The position numbers were made by a program, and so were the translations under genes. A DNA stretch of 64,000 nucleotides, taken from contig PAQY01000010.1 of NCBI GenBank assembly GCA_002709955.1, positions 33,136-97,135 on the forward strand, in the 5' to 3' direction. The notes below the pieces were generated by a model. That model was not told the origin of the DNA and made no database searches. It saw only the letters and a list, made by a program, of their open reading frames with translations. Each line of letters begins with the position of its first letter. Position 1 is the first letter of the stretch. The stretch comes from Rhodospirillaceae bacterium. Lineage in GTDB: Bacteria; Pseudomonadota; Alphaproteobacteria; UBA8366; Aestuariispiraceae. Of this stretch, positions 1 to 7,653 are shown one piece after another.

Positions 1-263
1 CCGCGGAAAAGCAAGTCATCAGTCTGGACCTGGCGGGGGTTTGTGTCAGTGCCGGATCGGCTTGTTCCTCGGGCAAGGTGAAAAGCAGTCCTGTCCTGAC
101 GGCGATGGGGTTGCCTGCCGACATCGCCGGATCAGCGATCCGGGTCAGTCTGGGTTGGCGCACGACACAAGAGGATATCGATGCCTTCGTGAACGCCTAT
201 CTGGCCATGGCGGAACGCCTGGTTCCAAAAGATATGCCCCATGCGGATCAGGCGACGGGATAG
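1..263 (+). CDS. Cysteine desulfurase, C-terminal part (5' end outside window)
   Basis: The window opens inside this gene, in the frame beginning at base 3, and the frame ends at TAG 261-263. The visible 86 codons match the C-terminal lobe of a class V PLP-dependent cysteine desulfurase (NifS/IscS group). The catalytic loop SAGSACSSG is clear, followed by the family's GxxxxxAxxxIRVSLGW pattern and a DIDAFVNAY helix. The enzyme removes sulphur from L-cysteine as a cysteine persulfide for Fe-S cluster assembly. A second, complete desulfurase starts only 9 nt downstream, so the two are probably co-transcribed. The PLP lysine and the start lie upstream and cannot be checked. Confidence 0.88.
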   Translation, partial: AEKQVISLDLAGVCVSAGSACSSGKVKSSPVLTAMGLPADIAGSAIRVSLGWRTTQEDIDAFVNAYLAMAERLVPKDMPHADQATG

Positions 264-272
264 GATCGTGCA

Positions 273-1436
273 ATGACCGTCAACCGCCCAAACCGTCCGA
301 TCTATCTGGACTATCAGGCCACAACGCCTTGTGATCCCCGTGTCGTGGATCGCATGCTGCCCTATTTCAGCGATATCTTTGGCAATCCCCATTCTGCCGA
401 CCACCGGCATGGGTGGGAGGCGGAAGCCGCCGTGGAGACGGCGCGGGGGCAGGTGGCAACCCTGATCGGGGCAAAGCCAAGGGACATTATTTTCACGTCC
501 GGCGCGACAGAATCCAACAATCTGGCGATAAAGGGCGCGGCCCGGCATCGACGCCAGGCGGAGGGTCGCGACACGGTGATCACGCTGGCCAGTGAGCATA
601 AATGCGTCCTGGAAAGCACCGCACGGTTAGGCCGGGAAGGCTTTGACGTTAAGATTTTACCCATTCAGAAGAATGGATTGCTGGATCTTTCGACCCTGAA
701 AGCGGCGCTGGACGACCGGGTTTCAATCGTATCTGTCATGGCGGCGAATAATGAGATCGGGGTGATCCAATCCCTGGCCGATATCGGTGCGATGGTGCGG
801 GAATGCGGCGCGTGGTTTCATACCGATGCGGCACAGGCTTTCGGGAAGTACCCGCTGGATGTTGAAGCTCTGTGCATCGATATGATGAGCATTTCCGGCC
901 ATAAGATCTATGGACCCAAGGGGGTCGGCGCACTGTATGTAAGGGGTCGCAAGCCAAAGGTGGAACTGGATCCGTTGATGGATGGCGGGGGCCAGGAACG
1001 GGGATTGCGGTCCGGCACCTTGCCCGTTCCCCTGTGCGTTGGACTGGGCGCGGCGGCCGATATCGCCAAATCCGAAATGGGGCAGGAGGCTGAAAGACTG
1101 ACCCGGATGCGCAACCGGTTGTGGGACCTGCTGCAACAGTCTGATGCGGATTTAAGTTTGAACGGGGATTTGGATCAACGCCTTCCGGGCAATCTGAACA
1201 TCACCGTGCCGGGGGTGGAGAGCAGCGAATTGCTGGCCGCATTGGATGGATTATCAGTTTCCAGCGGCTCCGCCTGTTCATCTGGGGCGCAAGCCGCCAG
1301 CCATGTTCTGCAGGCGCTGGGCCACGACCCGGCCAAGGTTGCAGCGGGCCTACGCATTGGACTGGGACGGTTCACGACCGACGATGATATCACGGCTGCG
1401 GCTGAAATGCTGTTGGCGGCTGTCAGCACGAAGTAG
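273..1436 (+). CDS. iscS: Cysteine desulfurase, IscS/NifS type
   Basis: A complete 387-residue PLP enzyme that converts L-cysteine to alanine and hands the sulphur to Fe-S scaffold proteins. Visible motifs are SGATESNN near residue 76 (PLP phosphate contact), SEHK with His109, HTDAAQ with Asp185, SGHKIYGPKG with the Schiff-base Lys211, and SSGSACSSG with catalytic Cys335. The length is near that of IscS (about 400 residues). It follows a second desulfurase by 9 nt and precedes a 2Fe-2S ferredoxin, a context typical of alphaproteobacterial ISC/SUF regions. It is paralogous to its upstream neighbour rather than a duplicate reading of it. No iscU or hscA is seen nearby, so it may feed the downstream SUF scaffold; that is inference. 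Confidence 0.9.
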   Translation: MTVNRPNRPIYLDYQATTPCDPRVVDRMLPYFSDIFGNPHSADHRHGWEAEAAVETARGQVATLIGAKPRDIIFTSGATESNNLAIKGAARHRRQAEGRDTVITLASEHKCVLESTARLGREGFDVKILPIQKNGLLDLSTLKAALDDRVSIVSVMAANNEIGVIQSLADIGAMVRECGAWFHTDAAQAFGKYPLDVEALCIDMMSISGHKIYGPKGVGALYVRGRKPKVELDPLMDGGGQERGLRSGTLPVPLCVGLGAAADIAKSEMGQEAERLTRMRNRLWDLLQQSDADLSLNGDLDQRLPGNLNITVPGVESSELLAALDGLSVSSGSACSSGAQAASHVLQALGHDPAKVAAGLRIGLGRFTTDDDITAAAEMLLAAVSTK

Positions 1437-1525
1437 CCAAGAAACCTGTAAGGCGATTGACTTCACCGGGGCTTTATCCCAAATAACCGCCTTAGCGAAG
1501 AATAGTCAGGCGTAAGGAAACCGGG

Positions 1526-1843
1526 ATGCCAAAAATCACCTTTATTCACCGTGACGGCAGCGAGACCGTTGTTGATGCGAAAGCGGGCCTGTCGGTCATG
1601 GAAACCGCTGTCGAGAATGATGTTGAGATCGAGGCGGCCTGTGAAGGGTCCCTGGCCTGCGCAACCTGTCATATGGTCGTTGAAGATCAAGATTGGTATG
1701 AAAAGCTTGATCCGCCCAGCGAAGATGAAGAAGACATGCTGGATCTGGCATTTGGCTTGACCAAGACATCCCGCCTGACCTGCCAGATTCGCGTAACCGA
1801 TGCGCTGGATGGCATTCGCTTGCGCGTGCCGGAAGAAACCTGA
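1526..1843 (+). CDS. 2Fe-2S ferredoxin, adrenodoxin/ISC type
   Basis: A 105-residue soluble ferredoxin. The ligand pattern C-x5-C-x2-C with a distal cysteine is clear (Cys39, Cys45, Cys48 and Cys86), and the segment CEGSLACATC is diagnostic of the vertebrate-type/Isc ferredoxins that supply electrons to cluster assembly or to P450s. The acidic stretch PPSEDEEDMLD is the usual partner-docking region. The start is supported by AAGGAA a few bases upstream. It lies 89 nt after the cysteine desulfurase, which suggests the ISC role. No P450 or ferredoxin reductase gene is nearby. Confidence 0.92.
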   Translation: MPKITFIHRDGSETVVDAKAGLSVMETAVENDVEIEAACEGSLACATCHMVVEDQDWYEKLDPPSEDEEDMLDLAFGLTKTSRLTCQIRVTDALDGIRLRVPEET

Positions 1844-2258
1844 CCCCTTCGACGGGAATGTCACATTTAATCCGGGATGGTCAGTATCCCGATAAATAAT
1901 TCGTCGTTTGAGAATTATGGTTAATACTGCCAGGGCTTGTACGGGCAAACCATTACAAAAATCGGGCTGTTCGGCATAGGAAAAGGGGGGAATGCAAGAT
2001 TCCCCTTGCATTCCGTATGGTTCGGGCGCATGGTCCGCCTCGTGACGACCCCGCACCTGGTTTGCGAGTGATGTTTGACTTTAGAGACGATACTAAGCTT
2101 ACGCTTGCGACCGTGCTAGAGACTACCTTCCTCAAAAAATCCTAATCAGGGCGACTCGCCCCGGTTCCGCACGAGCGCGGTCCGGGAATGCATATCGGGT
2201 TTGGTCTTTCAATGAAGGAAGGCCGACCAGCGAATCAAACAAGTAGGACTACGAGAAA
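1844..2258 (+). other. 415-bp intergenic region ahead of the cold-shock gene
   Basis: No credible coding sequence is present. The main structure is a perfect inverted repeat (10-bp arms, 6-nt loop) at 1989-2014, listed separately. The position, directly 5' of a cold-shock gene, suggests a long structured mRNA leader like those of csp genes elsewhere. I could not assign a convincing -35/-10 pair. Confidence 0.5.
1989..2014 (+). other. Perfect hairpin, 10-bp stem, between ferredoxin and csp genes
   Basis: GGAATGCAAG (1989-1998), a 6-nt loop, then CTTGCATTCC (2005-2014). The bases after it (GTATGG) are not T-rich, so it is a poor intrinsic terminator. It could be part of the cold-shock leader, a transcript-end stabiliser for the ferredoxin mRNA, or a protein-binding dyad. 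Confidence 0.5.
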
Positions 2259-2462
2259 ATGGCCAAAGGCACCGTCAAATTTTTCAACACCACCAAAGGT
2301 TTCGGCTTCATCACACCGGATAGCGGCGAAAAGGACGTTTTCGTCCACATCACTGCTGTTCAGGCTTCCGGCATGGACACGCTCAGCGATGGTCAAGCCG
2401 TGGAATTCGAGGTCGAAGCCGACCGTCGCGGCCCGAAGGCGGTGAATTTGCGCGCATCCTAA
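2259..2462 (+). CDS. Cold-shock domain protein (CspA family)
   Basis: A 67-residue single cold-shock domain (OB fold). It begins MAKGTVKFFN and carries RNP1-like KGFGFITP and RNP2-like DVFVHI, the aromatic patches that bind single-stranded RNA or DNA. Proteins of this family act as RNA chaperones or antiterminators. The gene is monocistronic: a 415-bp region lies upstream and a strong intrinsic terminator follows. Whether it is cold-induced cannot be told from sequence, since many alphaproteobacterial Csp proteins respond to growth phase instead. Confidence 0.96.
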   Translation: MAKGTVKFFNTTKGFGFITPDSGEKDVFVHITAVQASGMDTLSDGQAVEFEVEADRRGPKAVNLRAS

Positions 2463-2523
2463 CGCCGCGCGAACCGATTTTGGGGCGTAATCCTTAAGAC
2501 CGGTACCGCGCAGCGGTGAAGAG

Positions 2524-2555
2524 GGGCGGTGCCAATGGCACCGCCCTTTCTTTTT
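2524..2555 (+). terminator. Intrinsic terminator of the cold-shock gene
   Basis: GGGCGGTGCC (2524-2533), loop AAT, GGCACCGCCC (2537-2546), then TTTCTTTTT. A perfect 10-bp GC-rich stem with a T-run, placed 61 nt after the csp stop. Confidence 0.92.
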
Positions 2556-2666
2556 GTCTGGTTGGTGATGTCGTCCAGATCGTCTTACAATCTTCACTCG
2601 CCAGATGTCGGTGTGTTTGGCAGGGTTGTTTGTGTGATTTAGACAGGGACTTCTTAAGGATCGGGC

Positions 2667-3506
2667 ATGTCGAAGATTATTGTGTTCACGGATTTGCACA
2701 TACTCCCCATCGGCAAGACGATTATTGGTCTGGATCCCTATGCGCGTCTTGCCGCTGGTATCGATCATGCAACCAGGGTCCATCCTGATGCAGACCGCAT
2801 CGTCTGTACCGGTGACTTAACCCATCGGGGGGATACAGAGTCTTACGAGCGCCTGGCGGAACTGTTGGACCGGACGCATATTCCCGTCAGCCTGTTGATC
2901 GGCAATCATGATTCCCGCGAAACATTCCTGTCCTGTTTCCCCGACGTGTCCGCGGATCCAAATGGCTTTGTCCAAAGTGTCCTGGATGTTGGGGATTGGC
3001 GTCTGGTCTTTCTGGATACGTTGAATGCGCCCCCTTATGAATTCCCGGAAACGTATAGTGGCTATCTGTGTCCGGCCCGGCTGGACTGGCTGCAAGGACA
3101 GTTACGGGACGCTGGGGATCGACCCGTGCTGCTGTTCCTGCATCATCCGCCCCATGATATCGGGTTTCCCGGCATGGATGCCATCAAGCTAAAGAATGGT
3201 CCGGCCCTGTATGATGTCATCGGGCGTTTCAATTGCGTGAAGCATCTTGTGGCGGGCCATGTGCATCGCACGATTTCCGGCTCTCATCGCGGGGTGCCCT
3301 TCAGCATATTTAAAAGCCCCTGTCACCAGATGCCGATGAATATGGATTCGATGGATGTATCCCTGTCGGTGGATGAACCAGCGGCCTATGGCATCCTGTT
3401 GACCACGCCGACCGGCGTTCTGGCGCACAGCGAGGACTATGAAATCGCAATTGCGGATGTGGGTACCTCACACGAGGCCCTGGGGGCCGGTGTCGCCGCC
3501 GCATAA
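2667..3506 (+). CDS. Metallophosphoesterase, class III cyclic-nucleotide phosphodiesterase-like
   Basis: A 279-residue calcineurin-like phosphoesterase. The five metal-binding blocks appear in order: DLH (residue 9), GDLTHRGD (49), GNHDSR (79), HHPP (about 160) and GHVHR (about 197). This set fits the CpdA/GpdQ group, which hydrolyses 3',5'-cAMP or other phosphodiesters with two metal ions. No signal peptide is visible, so it is probably cytoplasmic. The start has AAGGA upstream. The gene stands alone between the csp terminator and the Rrf2 promoter. Substrate cannot be decided from sequence; glycerophosphodiesters are an alternative to cAMP. Confidence 0.82.
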   Translation: MSKIIVFTDLHILPIGKTIIGLDPYARLAAGIDHATRVHPDADRIVCTGDLTHRGDTESYERLAELLDRTHIPVSLLIGNHDSRETFLSCFPDVSADPNGFVQSVLDVGDWRLVFLDTLNAPPYEFPETYSGYLCPARLDWLQGQLRDAGDRPVLLFLHHPPHDIGFPGMDAIKLKNGPALYDVIGRFNCVKHLVAGHVHRTISGSHRGVPFSIFKSPCHQMPMNMDSMDVSLSVDEPAAYGILLTTPTGVLAHSEDYEIAIADVGTSHEALGAGVAAA

Positions 3507-3530
3507 ATTTCACATTTCCCGATTCAGGCC

Positions 3531-3581
3531 TTGCAAAGACGACCTTTTCCGCTACATCTAGAAACAGGACTTATTTAGTCC
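3531..3581 (+). promoter_or_regulatory. Candidate promoter and operator dyad of the Rrf2-suf operon
   Basis: TTGCAA (3531-3536), 16 nt, TACATC (3553-3558) resembles a sigma-70 promoter. Just downstream, where transcription should begin, lies a perfect dyad: GGACT (3567-3571), TATTT, AGTCC (3577-3581). A dyad over the start site fits repression by the Rrf2 protein encoded immediately downstream. This is prediction only. Confidence 0.42.
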
Positions 3582-3608
3582 AGTATGAGAAAGCGAAAGG
3601 TTTTCAGT

Positions 3609-4073
3609 GTGTTTCGCCTGTCACGAATGACAGATTACGGTGTGGTGTTGTTGAGCTATATGGCCCAGCAACCCAATGTGTTATGCACGGCCCCAGAATT
3701 GGCTGATCGCACAACACTGCCTGCGCCGACGGTCGCCAAGATATTGAAATGCCTGTCCAAGGCTGGTGTGTTGGCAGCGACTCGTGGGGCGTTGGGGGGC
3801 TATGTTCTGTCCCGCCCCACACGGGAAATCAGCGTTTCTGAAATCATCGCGGCCTTGGATGGGCCCGTCGCACTGACGGCCTGTGTCGACGGATCGGATG
3901 ATAATTGTGCAGTGGAAAGCCTGTGCCCCATGGCGGGCGGGTGGAACCGCATCAATCTGGCGGTTAAGACGGCTTTGGACAATGTAAGTCTGGCGGATTT
4001 GATCAGTGACAGTGGCATGATCCGACATTTTGAAAATGCGCCCGCTTCTGGGCTGGCGACAGTAGGACGGTAA
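3609..4073 (+). CDS. Rrf2-family Fe-S regulator of the SUF operon
   Basis: A 154-residue winged-helix regulator. From GTG 3609 it begins MFRLSRMTDYG, matching the usual N-terminus of SUF-linked Rrf2 regulators, and AAAGG lies 8 nt upstream. An in-frame ATG at 3585 would add eight residues and has a poorer ribosome site. Three conserved cysteines (Cys92, Cys100, Cys106) match the Fe-S ligands of IscR-like proteins. The gene ends 6 nt before sufB, so it very probably senses cluster status and controls the suf operon and itself. I do not assign iscR or sufR, because the subfamily cannot be settled by eye. Confidence 0.88.
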   Translation: MFRLSRMTDYGVVLLSYMAQQPNVLCTAPELADRTTLPAPTVAKILKCLSKAGVLAATRGALGGYVLSRPTREISVSEIIAALDGPVALTACVDGSDDNCAVESLCPMAGGWNRINLAVKTALDNVSLADLISDSGMIRHFENAPASGLATVGR

Positions 4074-4079
4074 TTTATC

Positions 4080-5546
4080 ATGGCGACGACAGACACAGTT
4101 GAACGCGTAAGCGCCCTGGAAGCGGAAAAGTACCGCTATGGCTTTTCCACAGATATTGAGATGGATTTCGCGCCCAAGGGCTTGAACGAAGACATCGTGC
4201 GCCTGATTTCCGCCAAAAAAGAAGAACCCGAATGGCTTCTGGAATGGCGGCTGAAGGCCTTTGCCCTGTGGCAGGATATGCCGGAACCCGGCTGGCAAAA
4301 GCCAGATGTGCCGCAGATCGATTATCAGGATGTCTATTATTATGCCGCCCCGAAGAAGGATGGCCCCAAGTCTTTGGATGAGGTTGATCCGAAGCTGTTG
4401 GAAACCTATGCCAAGCTTGGCATCCCCTTGAAGGAACAAGAGGTCCTGGCTGGTGTTGAAGGTGCACCCCGGGTTGCCGTGGATGCTGTTTTCGACAGCG
4501 TATCGGTCGCGACAACCTATCGAAAAGAGCTGGAATCCCATGGCATTGTCTTTTGTTCGATCTCAGAAGCGGTGAAAACGCATCCAGACCTTGTGAAGAA
4601 ATATCTGGGCTCTGTCGTACCATATTCAGATAACAAACATGCCTGTCTGAATGCCGCCGTGTTTACTGATGGCAGCTTTGTCTATATCCCCAAGGGCGTG
4701 AAATGTCCGATGGAATTGTCCACCTATTTCCGCATCAATGCTCAGGAAACCGGGCAGTTTGAACGCACCCTGATCATTGCTGACGAAGGGTCGTATGTCA
4801 GCTATCTGGAAGGGTGCACCGCGCCAATGCGCGATGAAAATCAGCTGCATGCCGCCGTGGTGGAGCTGATCACGCTGGACGATGCGGAAATCAAATATTC
4901 GACGGTGCAGAACTGGTATCCCGGAGATGTGAACGGCAAGGGCGGGATCTTTAATTTCGTGACCAAGCGCGGTGCCTGTCGCGGGCGCAATTCCAAAATC
5001 AGCTGGACCCAGGTCGAAACCGGGTCTGCGATTACCTGGAAATATCCAAGCTGCATCCTGCAGGGTGATAATTCGGTGGGCGAATTCTATTCCGTTGCGA
5101 TCACGAATAACTGTCAGCAGGCCGATACCGGTACGAAGATGATCCATATCGGCAAAAACACCCGGTCGCGCATCATCTCAAAGGGGATTTCGGCCGGGCG
5201 TGCGGATCAGACCTATCGCGGGCTGGTGCGGGTCCTGCCCAATGCCAGTGGCGCGCGGAATTTCACCCAGTGCGACAGCCTGCTGATTGGCGATAAATGC
5301 GGGGCGCATACCATCCCCTATATCGAAAGCCGCAATCCCACGGCGCAATTGGAGCATGAGGCAACAACCAGCCGGATCAGCGAGGATCAGCTGTTCTATT
5401 GCCTATCCCGCGGGATTGGCGAGGAAGAGGCCGTGGCGCTGATCGTCAATGGTTTCTGTAAGGAAGTGATGCAGACCCTGCCCATGGAATTTGCGGTCGA
5501 GGCACAAAAGCTGATCGGCATTTCCCTGGAAGGCAGCGTTGGATAA
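4080..5546 (+). CDS. sufB: Fe-S cluster assembly scaffold SufB
   Basis: A 488-residue SufB. It has the family start [13 protein letters not shown], the WLLEWRLKA block, and the beta-helix core with [20 protein letters not shown] and [20 protein letters not shown]. The C-terminal [12 protein letters not shown] segment is the SufC-binding helix. SufB is the scaffold of the SufBC2D complex, where sulphur from SufS and iron are combined. It starts 6 nt after the Rrf2 gene. A 134-bp gap containing a repeat element separates it from sufC, an unusual break in an otherwise overlapping operon. Confidence 0.98.
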   Translation: MATTDTVERVSALEAEKYRYGFSTDIEMDFAPKGLNEDIVRLISAKKEEPEWLLEWRLKAFALWQDMPEPGWQKPDVPQIDYQDVYYYAAPKKDGPKSLDEVDPKLLETYAKLGIPLKEQEVLAGVEGAPRVAVDAVFDSVSVATTYRKELESHGIVFCSISEAVKTHPDLVKKYLGSVVPYSDNKHACLNAAVFTDGSFVYIPKGVKCPMELSTYFRINAQETGQFERTLIIADEGSYVSYLEGCTAPMRDENQLHAAVVELITLDDAEIKYSTVQNWYPGDVNGKGGIFNFVTKRGACRGRNSKISWTQVETGSAITWKYPSCILQGDNSVGEFYSVAITNNCQQADTGTKMIHIGKNTRSRIISKGISAGRADQTYRGLVRVLPNASGARNFTQCDSLLIGDKCGAHTIPYIESRNPTAQLEHEATTSRISEDQLFYCLSRGIGEEEAVALIVNGFCKEVMQTLPMEFAVEAQKLIGISLEGSVG

Positions 5547-5563
5547 GGCGATAGAAGTTAATA

Positions 5564-5648
5564 CGTCATTCCCGCGCAAGCGGGAATCCAGAGCCAAACG
5601 CAGGAAGCCAGCGTGGCGCTCTGGACCCCGGATCAAGTCCGGGGAGAC
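5564..5648 (+). repeat. REP-like palindromic element, copy 1 (sufB-sufC gap)
   Basis: Two perfect hairpins in series: ATTCCCGC/GCGGGAAT (5568-5587, loop GCAA) and CCCCGGA/TCCGGGG (5626-5644, loop TCAAG). They are linked by a longer pairing CCAGAGC (5588-5594) with GCTCTGG (5618-5624). The same two hairpins recur at 59053-59137 in the opposite order. Such elements are common between genes in Alphaproteobacteria. Confidence 0.85.
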
Positions 5649-5680
5649 GGTGGGTCTTTTGAGGAATGGAAAGAACAGTA

Positions 5681-6436
5681 ATGTCATTGTTGAAGATTGA
5701 AAATTTAAGCGCGACCGTTGGCGGCACGGAGATCCTGAAGGGGATCAACCTAGATATACAGCCGGGCGAAGTGCACGCGATCATGGGCCCGAACGGGTCT
5801 GGTAAATCGACCCTGTCCTATGTTCTGGCGGGGCGTCCCGGATATGAAGTGACCGGCGGCTCCGTCACCTATCAGGGCAAGAACCTGCTGGAGATGGCCC
5901 CGGAAGAGCGCGCCTGTGAAGGGGTCTTTCTGGCCTTTCAATATCCCGTAGAACTGCCGGGCGTTGCCAATACGACCTTCCTGAAACACGCCCTGAACGC
6001 GCGCCGGAAACATCAGGGTGAGGCTGAACTGGATGCGTTGGAATTCGTGAAGGCACTGCGCAAAAAGGCGAAAGAGTTGAATATCCCGGATGATATGCTG
6101 AAACGGCCCGTCAATGTCGGCTTTTCTGGCGGCGAGAAGAAGCGCAACGAGACACTGCAAATGGCCATCCTGGAACCGCGTATGGCGATTTTGGATGAAA
6201 CCGACAGCGGGCTGGATATCGATGCCCTGAAGCTGGTATCCGATGGCGTCAATGCGCTGCGCAGCGCGGATCGTTCATTCCTGGTGATTACCCATTATCA
6301 GCGGCTGTTGGACTATATCGTGCCGGACAAGGTGCATGTTCTGTCCGCTGGTCGGATTGTGAAGACCGGTGGTAAAGAGCTTGCGCAGGAATTGGAGAAG
6401 ACCGGTTATGCAGCCTATGAGGACGAAGCGGCATGA
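5681..6436 (+). CDS. sufC: Fe-S cluster assembly ATPase SufC
   Basis: A 251-residue ABC-type ATPase of the SufBC2D complex; it has no membrane partner. Walker A is GPNGSGKST (about residue 35), the signature is SGGEKKRNE, Walker B is MAILDETDSGLD, and the switch histidine is in VITHYQR. I prefer ATG 5681 because GGAAAG lies 7 nt upstream and the protein then begins MSLLKIENLS; the in-frame ATG at 5666 follows its GAGG too closely. The stop overlaps the sufD start by 4 nt (ATGA), so translation is coupled. Confidence 0.97.
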   Translation: MSLLKIENLSATVGGTEILKGINLDIQPGEVHAIMGPNGSGKSTLSYVLAGRPGYEVTGGSVTYQGKNLLEMAPEERACEGVFLAFQYPVELPGVANTTFLKHALNARRKHQGEAELDALEFVKALRKKAKELNIPDDMLKRPVNVGFSGGEKKRNETLQMAILEPRMAILDETDSGLDIDALKLVSDGVNALRSADRSFLVITHYQRLLDYIVPDKVHVLSAGRIVKTGGKELAQELEKTGYAAYEDEAA

Positions 6437-7653
6437 CGGATAACCTGCTGCAAGATCTGCTGCGTCAGCGGGGCGATTCCGGGCGGTTCGACCCTAAGGA
6501 GGCGCTGCCCACCCGTAAGGCGGAAGCATGGAAATATACCGACCTGAAGCGGTTGGAAAAGTTCGGCTGGTCGGTCTGGCTGGCGGAAGACAGCCATGGT
6601 GTGACAGCGATACCAGATGCCGCCCTTAAGATTGAAGGCGCGATTAATATCGTTCTGGTCAACGGGTTTCTGGATCGGGATCTGTCCGCATTGGATCATC
6701 TGCCAATGGGCCTGTCGCTGGAAGCCGGACCAGCCTCTGAAGCCTATGGTGATGGCTTCACGGATCGGTTGAGCGATGCCCTGACGCAGGAAGAACTGAC
6801 CTTGCATGTCGATGCAGGCAAGGTGATTGAGGCCCCCATCCATATCCATCACATCACCTGGGGCGCGGATGCGGATGCCGCCATCGCCCATGCGGCGCGG
6901 GTCACGATCACGTTGGACAAGGGGGCGGAGGCAACCGTTGTGGAAAGCCATGTGACCGCCAGCGGCAATGGATTTACGGTGCCAAGCCTGGGCGTCAGTC
7001 TGGGTGAAAATTCCAGGCTGGGCCTGTATTCCGCATTGATGGAAAAGGCCGGGTCATCGCAAATCGGCCTTGCCGATATCGGTGTGTCAAAAGGGGCGGT
7101 TCTGGATTCCTTTATCCTGTCGATCGGCAAGGGCCTGGCGCGACGGGAAGTGCGCCTGACCATGGCTGGGGAACGGGGCGAAGCCGCCTTGTCCGGGGCC
7201 TATTTCGGGACAGGCGATGCGCTGATCGATACGACGACCTTTGTCACCCATGGTGCAGAAAATGCCACCAGTCGGCAATTCTTCCGGGGCGTGCTGGATG
7301 ACCGGTCCCGTGGCGTCTTCCAGGGCAAGGTGCTGGTACGGGAAGGAGCCCAGGGCACCGATGGTCAACAGCAACACAAGGCCTTGCTGTTATCCGCCCA
7401 GGCCGAAGTTGATGCCAAGCCGGAACTGGAAATCTATGCGGATGATGTGCAATGCGCCCATGGCGCAACCGTTGGTGCGTTGGATGAAGATCAACTGTTC
7501 TATTTGCGGGCGCGCGGCATACCGGAAGCGCAGGCGCGCGCGCTGCTGACGCAATCTTTCCTGATTGAGGCCGTGGAACATATTGCCCGACCGGCAATTC
7601 GGGATGTCTTCCGTGACGCGCTGGCCCATCGGTTGGAAGGAGATTTGGTATGA
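6433..7653 (+). CDS. sufD: Fe-S cluster assembly protein SufD
   Basis: A 406-residue SufB paralogue and partner in SufBC2D, needed for iron entry into the scaffold. The N-terminal RKAEAWKYTDLKRL motif and the C-terminal LEIYADDVQCAHGATVGALDEDQLFYLRARG are diagnostic, including the conserved histidine of CAHGAT. It is coupled at both ends by ATGA overlaps with sufC and sufS, implying matched expression. Confidence 0.97.
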   Translation: MTDNLLQDLLRQRGDSGRFDPKEALPTRKAEAWKYTDLKRLEKFGWSVWLAEDSHGVTAIPDAALKIEGAINIVLVNGFLDRDLSALDHLPMGLSLEAGPASEAYGDGFTDRLSDALTQEELTLHVDAGKVIEAPIHIHHITWGADADAAIAHAARVTITLDKGAEATVVESHVTASGNGFTVPSLGVSLGENSRLGLYSALMEKAGSSQIGLADIGVSKGAVLDSFILSIGKGLARREVRLTMAGERGEAALSGAYFGTGDALIDTTTFVTHGAENATSRQFFRGVLDDRSRGVFQGKVLVREGAQGTDGQQQHKALLLSAQAEVDAKPELEIYADDVQCAHGATVGALDEDQLFYLRARGIPEAQARALLTQSFLIEAVEHIARPAIRDVFRDALAHRLEGDLV

